Origin: an uncultured Chitinophagaceae bacterium
GTDB lineage: Bacteria > Bacteroidota > Bacteroidia > Chitinophagales > Chitinophagaceae
Assembly: GCA_937862815.1 (NCBI GenBank)
Contig: CALMED010000005.1
Location: forward strand, 142,690-206,689
Length of the DNA: 64,000 bases
Reading direction: 5' to 3'
Position numbers and translations under genes: made by a program. Positions 8,345 through 16,952 of this stretch are shown here, piece by piece. Within the stretch, counting starts at the first letter, position 1; each line of letters starts with the position of its first letter. The notes below the pieces were generated by a model, which did not search any database, was not told the DNA's origin, and saw only the letters and a program-made list of their open reading frames with translations.

Positions 8345-9361
8345 TCAGAACCGGGGACAGTTGAGCTTTTTCTTATTGGGATCGGCATGCTTCTGGATGT
8401 AGATCAGCGAAATCTCCATTCCACCCTGCCGGCGGGATGCAGCCGCTAACCGGGAGGTATTGACGTCGTAGGAAAGCCCCATCCGCCAGCTGCTGAACTC
8501 CAGTCCCAGGTAAGGGATGATGGCATCGCCCAACCGTACCCAGCTGCCGGCATATACCTCAACAGGGTTCTCGTAGTCGCCGTTGACGGTAAGTCCCACC
8601 GCCCCCCCGAAAATGGTTTCACTGGCCCCGGCCTGTTGCTGGTGATTTGCGCTTACAAATACCGTTGTGGCATCTGCCACGGGGAAGTAACCGCCACCGT
8701 GGATGGTAAAACGGGGATTGAGCAGGAAATTGGCTCCCTGGAAACTGACCTTGGGTCGGTTGATGTGGTACACCGAAGCTCCCACGTAGAAATTGTTGTA
8801 GTCGTTGGTAGCGCCGTTATAAATGATGCCTGCATTCACATCGGCATAGTTGATGTTGAGAAAACCGTTGCTCCCGAAAATTTCGGCGGTATTACCTGTA
8901 AAGCCCAGGCTGGTGAGTTCGTCTTCAAAATTGAGCTTGGACACATCCAGCCGCCGCTGGGCATAGGTGCCGCTAAAACCCACCCCCAGCTGGTGGTATC
9001 CGTACGCATCCAGCGCTTTATGATAAGCCAGGGAGGCGGAGAGGTAACTGTTCTTCATCACCCCGTTGCCGTTCATATCATACATCCCCATCATACCCAC
9101 GCCAAACTGGTCGAACTCGGGGATGCGGTTTTGCAGGATGCCCGCGTCCACGGAGGCCGTGGTGGTGCGGAAAGCGGAATTGATGGTGGGCCACTGGTTG
9201 CGGTAATTACCGGCCACCCGCACCACGCCGTTAAATTTGCCGGTGAGGGCCGGGTTGAGGGTGAGCGGCGAGGCAAAAAACTGCGAAAAGTTGGGATCCT
9301 GCGCCTGCAGCTGCAGCACAGTACCCATCAGAAAGACAAAAAGAGAGATTCGCATAAACAT
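8345..9361 (-). CDS. PorP/SprF family type IX secretion membrane protein
   Basis: 338 residues from ATG 9361 (ATG 9355 is an alternative). After a signal peptide ending LQAQ, the mature start DPNFSQFFASPLTLNPALTG is the hallmark of the PorP/SprF family. These are outer-membrane barrels, often paired with a large secreted adhesin whose export or surface attachment through T9SS they assist. No paired large substrate gene is adjacent here: the neighbours are upp upstream and the MORN gene convergent. It is therefore probably an orphan PorP-like protein and not the core PorP. The longer frame to 9502 runs into upp and is not credible. Confidence 0.85.
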   Translation of the reverse strand: MFMRISLFVFLMGTVLQLQAQDPNFSQFFASPLTLNPALTGKFNGVVRVAGNYRNQWPTINSAFRTTTASVDAGILQNRIPEFDQFGVGMMGMYDMNGNGVMKNSYLSASLAYHKALDAYGYHQLGVGFSGTYAQRRLDVSKLNFEDELTSLGFTGNTAEIFGSNGFLNINYADVNAGIIYNGATNDYNNFYVGASVYHINRPKVSFQGANFLLNPRFTIHGGGYFPVADATTVFVSANHQQQAGASETIFGGAVGLTVNGDYENPVEVYAGSWVRLGDAIIPYLGLEFSSWRMGLSYDVNTSRLAAASRRQGGMEISLIYIQKHADPNKKKLNCPRF

Positions 9362-9407
9362 GGGGCGCCGGGTGTTTTTCTGTAACGTATCGCTGGTAAA
9401 AATAGTA

Positions 9408-10058
9408 TCAGTTCTGCCGCTTTTCGCCGTAAGCCAGGTCGCCTGCATCGCCCAGGCCGGGCACAATGTACCCCTTTGCCGTGAGCTCTTCGTCCACCGC
9501 ACCGCACCAGATCTTCACTTCGGGCTGGTTGCGGCGTACATATTCGATCCCCACCGTACAGGCAATGGCGCAAACGATGTGAATTTCAAGGGGCTGCCCT
9601 TCGTCCCGCAGGTACTGAATGGTTTTGACCAGTGAACTGCCGGTTGCCAGCATGGGATCGGAAATGATCACCACCCTGCCTTCGAGGCTGGGACAGCTCA
9701 CATAATCCAGGCTGATCTCAAAACTGCCGTCGCGGTGGTGCTTGCGGTAGGCGGAGATAAATGCGTTATCGGCCTTGTCGAAATAATTCAGCATGCCCTG
9801 GTGCAGGGGGAGGCCGGCCCGCAGGATGGTGGCCAGCACCGGCTGCTGTTCCAGCACCCGGCAAACGGAGATTCCCAGCGGTGTTGTGATCTCTGCTTCC
9901 TTCCAGGAAAGGACCTTGCTGATTTCATACGCCGCTATTTCGCCGATACGCTCCAGGTTACGACGAAAGCGCATCCGGTCGTTTTGCACGGACGTGTCAC
10001 GGATCTCGGCCACCCAGTTGCTGAGCAGCGAATGTTGTTCACTTAAATTGATAACCAT
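9408..10058 (-). CDS. upp: Uracil phosphoribosyltransferase
   Basis: 216 residues, normal for the family. It converts uracil and PRPP to UMP in pyrimidine salvage. The PRPP-binding loop VIISDPMLATGSSL is at about 130-143 and the uracil-binding region YIVPGLGDAGDLAYG closes the protein. The usual Asp-Arg of the C-terminal motif is Asp-Leu here, a minor change. The 47-base gap to the downstream PorP-like gene leaves co-transcription possible. A -7-like TAGATTTG is present on the minus strand at 10132-10139, without a clear -33 box. Confidence 0.95.
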   Translation of the reverse strand: MVINLSEQHSLLSNWVAEIRDTSVQNDRMRFRRNLERIGEIAAYEISKVLSWKEAEITTPLGISVCRVLEQQPVLATILRAGLPLHQGMLNYFDKADNAFISAYRKHHRDGSFEISLDYVSCPSLEGRVVIISDPMLATGSSLVKTIQYLRDEGQPLEIHIVCAIACTVGIEYVRRNQPEVKIWCGAVDEELTAKGYIVPGLGDAGDLAYGEKRQN

Positions 10059-10192
10059 TTTTCCAATTGTAAATTCCAGTATCCAGATATCCGTAAGCGG
10101 AGCGATTCCTCCACCGTATAGCTTACTTTTACAAATCTAATTGATAATCGTGTAACCCTCCCCCGAAGGACCTCAAAATCTGAAAACAGTTT

Positions 10193-11275
10193 ATGGTATA
10201 TCGTGCAATCGGCATCATGAGCGGCAGTTCGCTGGACGGACTGGACCTGGTTTTTGCTTCGTTTGACGTGAGTGGGTCCAGCTGGACCTATGAGATCCTC
10301 GCAGCCGATTGTTACCCTTACCCGCCCGAGTGGTTGCAGCGGCTGGAAACGGCCACCGCTCTGCCGGCCGGCGATTACCAGCAACTGCACTGCGACTACG
10401 GGCGTTACCTGGGTGAGCAGGTGAACCGCTTTGTGGAAACATACCAGCTCCATTACAAAGTACAGCTGGTTGGATCCCATGGTCATACCACCTTTCACCG
10501 GCCGGAATCGGGCATGACCCACCAGCTGGGCGACGGCGCGGCCCTGGCCGCCACCTGCGGCATCAATGTGGTGAGCGACCTCCGTAGCATGGATGTGGCC
10601 CTGGGCGGACAGGGTGCCCCCATCGTACCCATCGGGGAAAAATGGCTGCTGGGCGATTTCAGCTGGTTCCTCAACATCGGCGGAATTGCCAACCTGTCCC
10701 GCAACGGCGATCCATATATGGCGTTTGATGTATGCCCGGCCAACCGGGTGCTCAACCTCCTCGCTGCCACAACCGGCCAACCCTATGATGCCGGCGGCGC
10801 CACGGCCCGCAGCGGCCAGGTGCATCCCGGGCTGCTGGAGCAACTCAGCCAACTGCCCTACTACCGCCAATCGCCGCCCAAATCACTGGCCAATTCGTTT
10901 GGAACCGATGTTGTGTTTCCGCTCCTGCAAACAGCGGACTTATCGGCGGCCGACAGCCTCTGCACCTATACGGAGCACATTGCCCAACAGGTACAACAAG
11001 CCATACAGGTACTGCCACCGGTTGACGGTCCCGCCCGCCTGCTGGTAACCGGAGGGGGCGCTTTCAACACCTACCTGTTGGAGCGGATGCGCAGCTTAGT
11101 GCCGGAGCTGGAACTGGTGGTACCCGATGAACAGCTGGTACAATACAAAGAAGCCCTCATCATGGCCTTCATGGCCGTCCTGCGCTGGCGCGAGGAAAAC
11201 AATGTGTGGCACACCGTTACGGGCGCCCGTCGCAGCAGCGTGGGCGGCGCCATCTGGATGGGCCAGGACTGGTAA
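10193..11275 (+). CDS. anmK: Anhydro-N-acetylmuramic acid kinase
   Basis: 360 residues. AnmK cleaves the 1,6-anhydro ring of anhydro-MurNAc and phosphorylates it to MurNAc-6-phosphate during peptidoglycan recycling. The N-terminal GIMSGSSLDGLD phosphate-binding motif, LNIGGIANLS, FDVCPANRV and the C-terminal VTGGGAFNTYL are all characteristic of the ASKHA-type kinase. Divergent from upp. The ATG at 10193 is supported by the conserved N-terminus starting within seven residues. No murQ is visible nearby. Confidence 0.95.
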   Translation: MVYRAIGIMSGSSLDGLDLVFASFDVSGSSWTYEILAADCYPYPPEWLQRLETATALPAGDYQQLHCDYGRYLGEQVNRFVETYQLHYKVQLVGSHGHTTFHRPESGMTHQLGDGAALAATCGINVVSDLRSMDVALGGQGAPIVPIGEKWLLGDFSWFLNIGGIANLSRNGDPYMAFDVCPANRVLNLLAATTGQPYDAGGATARSGQVHPGLLEQLSQLPYYRQSPPKSLANSFGTDVVFPLLQTADLSAADSLCTYTEHIAQQVQQAIQVLPPVDGPARLLVTGGGAFNTYLLERMRSLVPELELVVPDEQLVQYKEALIMAFMAVLRWREENNVWHTVTGARRSSVGGAIWMGQDW

Positions 11276-11317
11276 GCACCCTTTAATTAAATCAGGTTTT
11301 ATACTGATGGTCATCAG

Positions 11318-11347
11318 TTGACAGGTTGCCGGCGGTTTTTATCTTCC
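11318..11347 (+). promoter_or_regulatory. Promoter of the ATP-grasp gene
   Basis: TTGA (11318-11321), 18 bases, then TATCTTCC (11340-11347), a one- to two-base variant of TAnnTTTG. The TTG at 11318 would also open the longest reading frame, but as part of the -33 box it cannot be the start codon. Confidence 0.55.
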
Positions 11348-11398
11348 GGTTTATTTTGTCACGAAGTGTCGGAAACCCGATTGCAGCCATACCATTCC

Positions 11399-12916
11399 AT
11401 GCTCCCGGCCGTTGTGCCGGCTGACCCGGTGCACGACCGTTTCCAGCAACTGCAGGATGAATTTCTTCACCAGTACAAAGCAATTTTTCACGATAAGATG
11501 GCACCCCGTACGGTGGTGATCATTCCCAGCCTCACGCTCGACCGGGAAATCCTGAAGCGGGTAAAAGGTCATTTCTTCTACGAAGAGCGCATGCTTTGCC
11601 TGCTCATGCTGCTGCACATGCCCCGCACACACATCACCTATGTGACCAGTGTTCCCATTGACCCGGTGATTGTGGATTACTACCTGCACCTGCTGCCCGG
11701 CATTACCGGCTATCACGCCCGGCAACGCATCACCCTGCTGAGTTGCTTCGACGCGTCGCCGGTGTCGCTCACCGAAAAGATCCTGGCCCGCCCCCGGCTC
11801 ATTGAGCGCATAAAAAGCAGCATCCCATCGGGACACCCCGCCCACATTGCTTTCTTCAACATTACGGATAAAGAGAAAGAACTGGCGGTACAGCTGGACC
11901 TTCCCCTGTACGGTACCGATCCGCAGCTCAACTACCTGGGCTCCAAAACCGGCAGCCGCCGCATCTTCCGCGAATGCGGCATCCTGATGCCCGATGGATA
12001 TGAAGACGTTAAAAGCGAAGCAGAAGCGGTGCATTGCCTGGCCCGTCTGAAACAAAAAAACCCGGAACTGCGGAAGGCCGTGATCAAACTCAACGAAGGA
12101 TTTTCCGGCGAAGGCAATGCAACGTTCCATTTCGACGATGCCCCGGCGGATGCAGAACTGGAACCCTGGATTGCCCGGGAAATGCCCATCCGCCTGCGCA
12201 TCGTGGCCGAACGGCTCAGCTATCTCAGCTTTTTTGAAAAACTGGAAGAAATGGGGGGTATTGTGGAGGCCTTTTTGGACGGAGAAGTGAAATCATCCCC
12301 CTCGGTACAATGCCGCATCAACCCGCTGGGAGAAGTGGATGTGGTATCCACGCACGACCAGGTGCTGGATGCTGATACCCACCAGGTCTTCCTGGGCGCC
12401 ACCTTCCCGGCACACATCGATTATGCCGGGGAACTCGGAACCATTGGAAAAAAAGTAGCGTATAAACTGAAGGAGTACGGCGCACTCGGACGACTGGGCG
12501 TTGATTTCATGAGCGTGAAAGAGAACGGCGCCTGGAAACATTATGCCATTGAAATCAACCTGCGCAAAGGCGGTACCACCCATCCCTACCTCATGCTGCA
12601 GTTTCTCACCGATGGCAACTACGACGCGGTGCAGGGCAGGTATTTCATGCACGACAACAAGCAGCGCTTTTATTTTGCAACCGATAACCTGCAACGGGAT
12701 TGCTACAAAGGACTTACGCCGCACGACCTGATTGATATTGCCATGTGCAACGGGCTCCACTACAACGGAGCCACGGAAGAAGGCGTGGTGTTTCACCTCA
12801 TCAGTGCCCTTTCACAGTACGGCAAACTCGGGCTCGTGTGCATTGGCAGTACGGCCGAACGGGCAGCAGCGTTTTACAACAAAGTGGTGGAAGTGCTTAA
12901 CCGCGAATGCGACTGA
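11399..12916 (+). CDS. PGM1-like ATP-grasp peptide ligase
   Basis: 505 residues from the ATG at 11399; the frame stays open to a TTG at 11318 that lies in the promoter. The protein resembles the ATP-grasp group that includes the pheganomycin peptide ligase PGM1, which joins an amino acid to the N-terminus of a peptide. Supporting features are the pre-ATP-grasp region (VVIIPSLTLDREIL), the Lys-containing strand AVIKLNEGFSGEGN and the Mg/ATP-binding EINLRKGGTTHPYLMLQF near the end. Substrates are unknown; no precursor peptide or other biosynthetic gene is adjacent. It sits alone between anmK and a convergent M28 peptidase gene whose stop codon abuts its own. Confidence 0.75.
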   Translation: MLPAVVPADPVHDRFQQLQDEFLHQYKAIFHDKMAPRTVVIIPSLTLDREILKRVKGHFFYEERMLCLLMLLHMPRTHITYVTSVPIDPVIVDYYLHLLPGITGYHARQRITLLSCFDASPVSLTEKILARPRLIERIKSSIPSGHPAHIAFFNITDKEKELAVQLDLPLYGTDPQLNYLGSKTGSRRIFRECGILMPDGYEDVKSEAEAVHCLARLKQKNPELRKAVIKLNEGFSGEGNATFHFDDAPADAELEPWIAREMPIRLRIVAERLSYLSFFEKLEEMGGIVEAFLDGEVKSSPSVQCRINPLGEVDVVSTHDQVLDADTHQVFLGATFPAHIDYAGELGTIGKKVAYKLKEYGALGRLGVDFMSVKENGAWKHYAIEINLRKGGTTHPYLMLQFLTDGNYDAVQGRYFMHDNKQRFYFATDNLQRDCYKGLTPHDLIDIAMCNGLHYNGATEEGVVFHLISALSQYGKLGLVCIGSTAERAAAFYNKVVEVLNRECD

Positions 12917-14293
12917 TCAGGGCTGCAGACCGTACTGGTCCACCACATATACCAGGAATGCCATGTTCAGTGCGCCGAGTTCCAGTTCCCGTTTGTTCAC
13001 CCATTCAAAGGTATCGTTGGCGGCGTGGTGATGATCAAAATAGCGTTGCGAGTCGGGGCGCAGTCCGCAAAGCAACGTACCCAGTGGCCGCAGGGGGCCG
13101 ATGTCTGCGCCACCGCCGCCTTCCTGGAATTCGTAGACCCCATACGGCTTGAACAGGGGCAGCCACTGCCGCAGGCGTTCCAGTACCGGCCCCCCGGCGG
13201 AAAAACCAAAGGCCCGGGGCGTAAAGCCGCCGGCATCGCTTTCGAGTGCAAAAATGAATTGTTTGTTTTCCTTCGCGGCAACTTCGGCGTATTTGCGACC
13301 GCCCCGCAAACCATTCTCCTCGTTCATGAACATCACCACCCGGATGGTGCGTTTGGGGCGGATGCCCAGTTTCTTGTAGATGTGAATGATTTCCATACTC
13401 TGTACGCAGCCCGCCCCGTCGTCGTGGGCTCCTTCGCCCAGGTCCCAGGAGTCGAGATGGCCACCCACTGTGATGATTTCGTCCTGAAATTCTGTACCGC
13501 GTATTTCACCAATCACATTGTGACTCACCGCATCGGGCAGCATTTCGCATTCGGTGCGGAAGTAGAGTTGCAGGCCCTGCATTTTCTTCAGCTCGGCGCT
13601 TACCCATTCTGCATGGCGGGTGGAAACCGCAATGGCCGGTATGCGGGGAAACGAATCGTTATAGGTGGTGGCGCCGGTATGCGGATAATCATCTATGTTA
13701 CTCGCCAGCGAACGCACCATCACCCCCACCGCACCGTAGCGGGCCGCCTGCGAAGGGCCGCGACTCCGGAACTGGCCGGCCTCTCCGTACGCCCGGAAGG
13801 TTTCAATGTGAGTGGGGTTCATGGGGAAATTATAAAACACAATCTTACCACGGACACCTTTTTCACCCAGCGCATCCAGTTCGTTGAACGAACGCACTTC
13901 CACCACGGGTGCCCGCAGGCCGGTGCGGCCGGTGCCCACGCTGTTGCCCAGGGCGCATACGTTTAACGTAACCGGCTTTCCGTCAGCTGCGGTGAGGATG
14001 GCTTCTTCCTTTGCTCCCCGCACCCAGTGCGGCACCAGGCATTCCTGCAGGTACACTGTATCGGCGCCCATCTCCTTCATCATGCGGAAGGTTTCCTGTA
14101 CGGCTTTTGCAGCGCCGGGGGATCCGCTCAGGCGGTGCCCCACTTCCTTGCACAGGACCCGCAGGTTGTCATAGGCCTTTCCCTGCGTAAGTACCAGGTG
14201 GGCCATGCGGCGGAACTGCAGGGAGTCGTTGCCCCGGGAAACAGCAGGAGCCAGGAAGCAGGCGGCGAAGAAAACAAACAGGCAGAAGCGCAT
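12917..14293 (-). CDS. Secreted M28 family zinc metallopeptidase
   Basis: 458 residues with a signal peptide (about 1-19). A PA-like insert (about 120-230) precedes the M28 catalytic domain. Metal ligands are present: His279 and Asp281 in GGHLDSWD, Asp291 in AHDDGAG, Glu325/326 in MNEENG, Asp353 in ESDAG and a late His in DHHHAANDTF. It is therefore likely an active di-zinc exopeptidase resembling glutamate carboxypeptidase II/aminopeptidase Q. It acts in the periplasm or outside the cell. Monocistronic, with a good promoter at 14315-14345. Its stop codon touches the stop of the convergent ATP-grasp gene. Confidence 0.9.
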   Translation of the reverse strand: MRFCLFVFFAACFLAPAVSRGNDSLQFRRMAHLVLTQGKAYDNLRVLCKEVGHRLSGSPGAAKAVQETFRMMKEMGADTVYLQECLVPHWVRGAKEEAILTAADGKPVTLNVCALGNSVGTGRTGLRAPVVEVRSFNELDALGEKGVRGKIVFYNFPMNPTHIETFRAYGEAGQFRSRGPSQAARYGAVGVMVRSLASNIDDYPHTGATTYNDSFPRIPAIAVSTRHAEWVSAELKKMQGLQLYFRTECEMLPDAVSHNVIGEIRGTEFQDEIITVGGHLDSWDLGEGAHDDGAGCVQSMEIIHIYKKLGIRPKRTIRVVMFMNEENGLRGGRKYAEVAAKENKQFIFALESDAGGFTPRAFGFSAGGPVLERLRQWLPLFKPYGVYEFQEGGGGADIGPLRPLGTLLCGLRPDSQRYFDHHHAANDTFEWVNKRELELGALNMAFLVYVVDQYGLQP

Positions 14294-14314
14294 ATACAGT
14301 CGGGTTTAATTGTA

Positions 14315-14345
14315 CAAACGTACCAAAACAGGAATCAACGGCAAA
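14315..14345 (-). promoter_or_regulatory. Promoter of the M28 peptidase gene
   Basis: Minus-strand TTTG (14342-14345), 19 bases, TACGTTTG (14315-14322): a full match to the Bacteroidota consensus. The ATG is 21 bases downstream. The divergent bshA has a weaker TACCTTCG at 14377-14384. Confidence 0.75.
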
Positions 14346-14400
14346 ACCACTTGTCCGGCCGATCTGTTATTAATCCTACCTTCGCTTTACATCTACGCGT

Positions 14401-15537
14401 ATGAAAATTGGTATTGTTTGCTATCCCACTTTCGGAGGGAGCGGTGTGCTGGCCACAGAACTTGGTAAGGCACTGGCTGAAAAAGGTCACATGGTGCATT
14501 TCATCACCTACCAGCAGCCGGTGCGGCTGAGCGGTTTTTTCACCAATATTTTTTACCACGAAGTACGGGTACCGCATTACCCGCTGTTCGACTACCCGCC
14601 GTATGAAACCACGCTGGCCAGCACCATGGTGGATGTGGTACTCAACAATGACCTCGATCTCCTGCACGTACACTACGCTATTCCGCATGCATCGGCCGCC
14701 TACATGGCCAAGCAGATTCTGAAGAAAAAAGGGAAGGACATCCCGGTGATCACCACCCTGCACGGCACCGACATCACCCTGGTGGGCAAAGACAAGACCT
14801 TTGCACCTGTGGTTACATTCTCCATCAACGAAAGCGATGCCATCACGGCTGTTTCCGAAAACCTGAAGAAAGAGACTTACCATTCCTTTGAAATAGAAAA
14901 GGAAATTGAGGTCATTTACAACTTTGTAGACACCGTCCGCTTTTCCAAAAAACCGCTGGACGCATTCCGCAAAGTACTGGCGCCCAACGGCGAAAAAATT
15001 ATTACGCACGCTTCCAACTTCCGGAAAGTGAAACGGGTACACGATGTAATTGACATCTTTACCCGCATACACATGAAAACACCGGCCAAACTGCTGATGG
15101 TAGGCGACGGACCTGACCGGCCCGACGCCGAAGAGCAGTGCCGTGATCTGAAAATATGCGAAGACGTCCGCTTTCTCGGTAAACAGCAGGAAATGGAAGA
15201 GATTCTTGCGATCTCCGACCTGTTCCTGCTTCCCTCGGAATACGAGAGTTTTGGACTGTCGGCCCTGGAAGCCATGGCGGCGGGTGTACCGGTACTGTCG
15301 AGCAATGCCGGCGGTTTACCCGAGATCAACCTGCACGGAACAACCGGCTATCTCGCCCCGGTAGGGGATGTGGAAAAAATGGCCCGGCTGGGGTCTGAAC
15401 TCCTGGGGAATGAAGGAATGCTGGAGGAAATGAAAATAGCAGCGCGGGAACAGGCGGCCCGCTTTGACATACACAACATTGTACCCTACTATGAAAAGCT
15501 GTACAACCGCTTTGTGCCTGCATCAGTTGCCCCGTAA
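14401..15537 (+). CDS. bshA: N-acetyl-alpha-D-glucosaminyl L-malate synthase BshA
   Basis: 378 residues, typical of BshA. This GT4 glycosyltransferase transfers GlcNAc from UDP-GlcNAc to L-malate, the first step of bacillithiol synthesis. The start IGIVCYPTFGGSGVLATELG and the block ITYQQPVRL are specific to BshA. The Rossmann donor site carries E.FGLSALEAMA (the EX7E-type motif) near residue 280. The organism therefore probably makes bacillithiol, but bshB and bshC are not in this window. The last 15 bases overlap the end of the convergent EnvC-like gene. Confidence 0.93.
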   Translation: MKIGIVCYPTFGGSGVLATELGKALAEKGHMVHFITYQQPVRLSGFFTNIFYHEVRVPHYPLFDYPPYETTLASTMVDVVLNNDLDLLHVHYAIPHASAAYMAKQILKKKGKDIPVITTLHGTDITLVGKDKTFAPVVTFSINESDAITAVSENLKKETYHSFEIEKEIEVIYNFVDTVRFSKKPLDAFRKVLAPNGEKIITHASNFRKVKRVHDVIDIFTRIHMKTPAKLLMVGDGPDRPDAEEQCRDLKICEDVRFLGKQQEMEEILAISDLFLLPSEYESFGLSALEAMAAGVPVLSSNAGGLPEINLHGTTGYLAPVGDVEKMARLGSELLGNEGMLEEMKIAAREQAARFDIHNIVPYYEKLYNRFVPASVAP

Positions 15538-16881
15538 CCAGGATTGGGGGTTCAGCATCTGCGCCTCCCGGGTGAGAATAAAATCAAGCTGTCCATCTCC
15601 TTCGAGGTTCGAACCCACTTTCCCCAGTACCTGGCCCACTTTTACCTGCTGACCCTTACTAACGGTTACGGCCGAGAGATTACTGTAGGTAGTAAAATAT
15701 TTCCCGTGCTTGAGCATGACGGCGCTCATGCCACCCACATCAAATACACTCACCACCTCACCTTCAAAAACAGATTTTACATTGGTGCCCACCGGTGAGG
15801 CAATGGTGATAAAGTCCTGGCTGCCCTTGATGCTCGTACCCGGAACGGTGTAAGAACCAAAGGGAATGGCCACATAACCATTATCCACCGGGTAGGGCAA
15901 CCGGCCGCGGCTGTTCTCGAAACTGGTGCCCAGTGCCAGGTCTTCCTTATTGTATTCGAGGTAACTGGCCGTGCGTTTGGGTTCTTCTTTTTTTACCGGC
16001 GCAGTGGCAACGGGCGCAGTTGTTACCGGTTTGGAGACGGCCGGGTCTTCTGCAGGATTTGCCGTCGCTTTTTCACGGGCCAACCGGTCTTTTTCTTCCT
16101 TTTCTTTCCGGTCGCGGTCTTCTTTGACCTTACGCTCGGCTTCCTTGCGGGCCGCGGCGATTTCCCGCTGTACCACCGCTTTAATAGCAGCCTCCAGCTG
16201 GTTGGCCTGCTTGCGCTTGGACGCAATCATGTTATTGACTTCCTTCTCCCGCTTCTTGAGCTTGTTCACCACTTCATCCTGCTCTTTCTTGTCCTTTACG
16301 AGTTCTCCCATTTCTTTCGTCTGGTCCTGGAGTACACTGCTCTTCTCCTTGCGGTTATTGGTCAGTTCGGTTATTTTCTGCTTATACAATACCTCCGTTT
16401 TCTGAATGGCTTCCACCTGCTGGGTACGGTAACTCTGATAGGCCCGCATATAATTGACGCGGCGCATGGCGTCGTTGAAACTGGTAGCCGAGAACAGGAA
16501 ATTAAGAAAATCATATTTGCTCCGGTTCTTATAGGCGTACACTACATTTTGCGCATAATCCATCTTAAGGGTGTCAAGATCTTTGCGGAGACGGCGCATC
16601 TCGCGGTACGACTCATTGATCTGCCCGTCTATCACCCGTACCTGCTTGTTGATGTTATCAATCACCTGGTTGCGGAGGCGTATTTTACTCTGGATGAGAG
16701 TGAGTTGTCCCAGGCTCTCTTTCTTACTGCGTTTGATCTCTTCGTATTGCCGGTTGAGTACGTCAATTTCCTGCTGGGTTTGCTTTTTCTTTTTTTCCAA
16801 CTCGGCACGCTCGTTGCTTTGCGCTGCCAAAAAAGCGGGCAGCAACAAAAACACGATGAAAACAAGTGTACGCATACGCAT
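15523..16881 (-). CDS. EnvC-like murein hydrolase activator with inactive LytM domain
   Basis: 452 residues. Signal peptide (1-20), then long coiled coils (about 22-265) with a Lys/Glu-rich stretch, a linker, and a C-terminal LytM/M23 domain (about 345-450). The M23 zinc ligands are missing: the HxxxD segment reads KGSQDFITIASP, the YxHL His is replaced (TYSNLSAV), and HLHFE reads QLDFIL. Such degenerate LytM proteins (EnvC/NlpD type) do not cut peptidoglycan but activate amidases at division sites. That role is inferred. It is the last gene of the ispF-dut-DUF4292-envC group; a -7 TATTTTTG at 16895-16902 (minus) may also drive it separately. ATG 16875 is an alternative start. Confidence 0.85.
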   Translation of the reverse strand: MRMRTLVFIVFLLLPAFLAAQSNERAELEKKKKQTQQEIDVLNRQYEEIKRSKKESLGQLTLIQSKIRLRNQVIDNINKQVRVIDGQINESYREMRRLRKDLDTLKMDYAQNVVYAYKNRSKYDFLNFLFSATSFNDAMRRVNYMRAYQSYRTQQVEAIQKTEVLYKQKITELTNNRKEKSSVLQDQTKEMGELVKDKKEQDEVVNKLKKREKEVNNMIASKRKQANQLEAAIKAVVQREIAAARKEAERKVKEDRDRKEKEEKDRLAREKATANPAEDPAVSKPVTTAPVATAPVKKEEPKRTASYLEYNKEDLALGTSFENSRGRLPYPVDNGYVAIPFGSYTVPGTSIKGSQDFITIASPVGTNVKSVFEGEVVSVFDVGGMSAVMLKHGKYFTTYSNLSAVTVSKGQQVKVGQVLGKVGSNLEGDGQLDFILTREAQMLNPQSWLRGN

Positions 16882-16952
16882 GGGTTGAGTGGTACAAAAA
16901 TAAGGGATCGGGGCCGGGAACTGTAACGGCTTATCCTGGAAATGCGTATGCC

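Noticed and set aside
8345..9361. The PorP-like protein as the core PorP of the T9SS motor complex
   Set aside because: The core PorP is usually beside porK-porL-porM-porN, none of which is here, so an orphan PorP/SprF protein is more likely.
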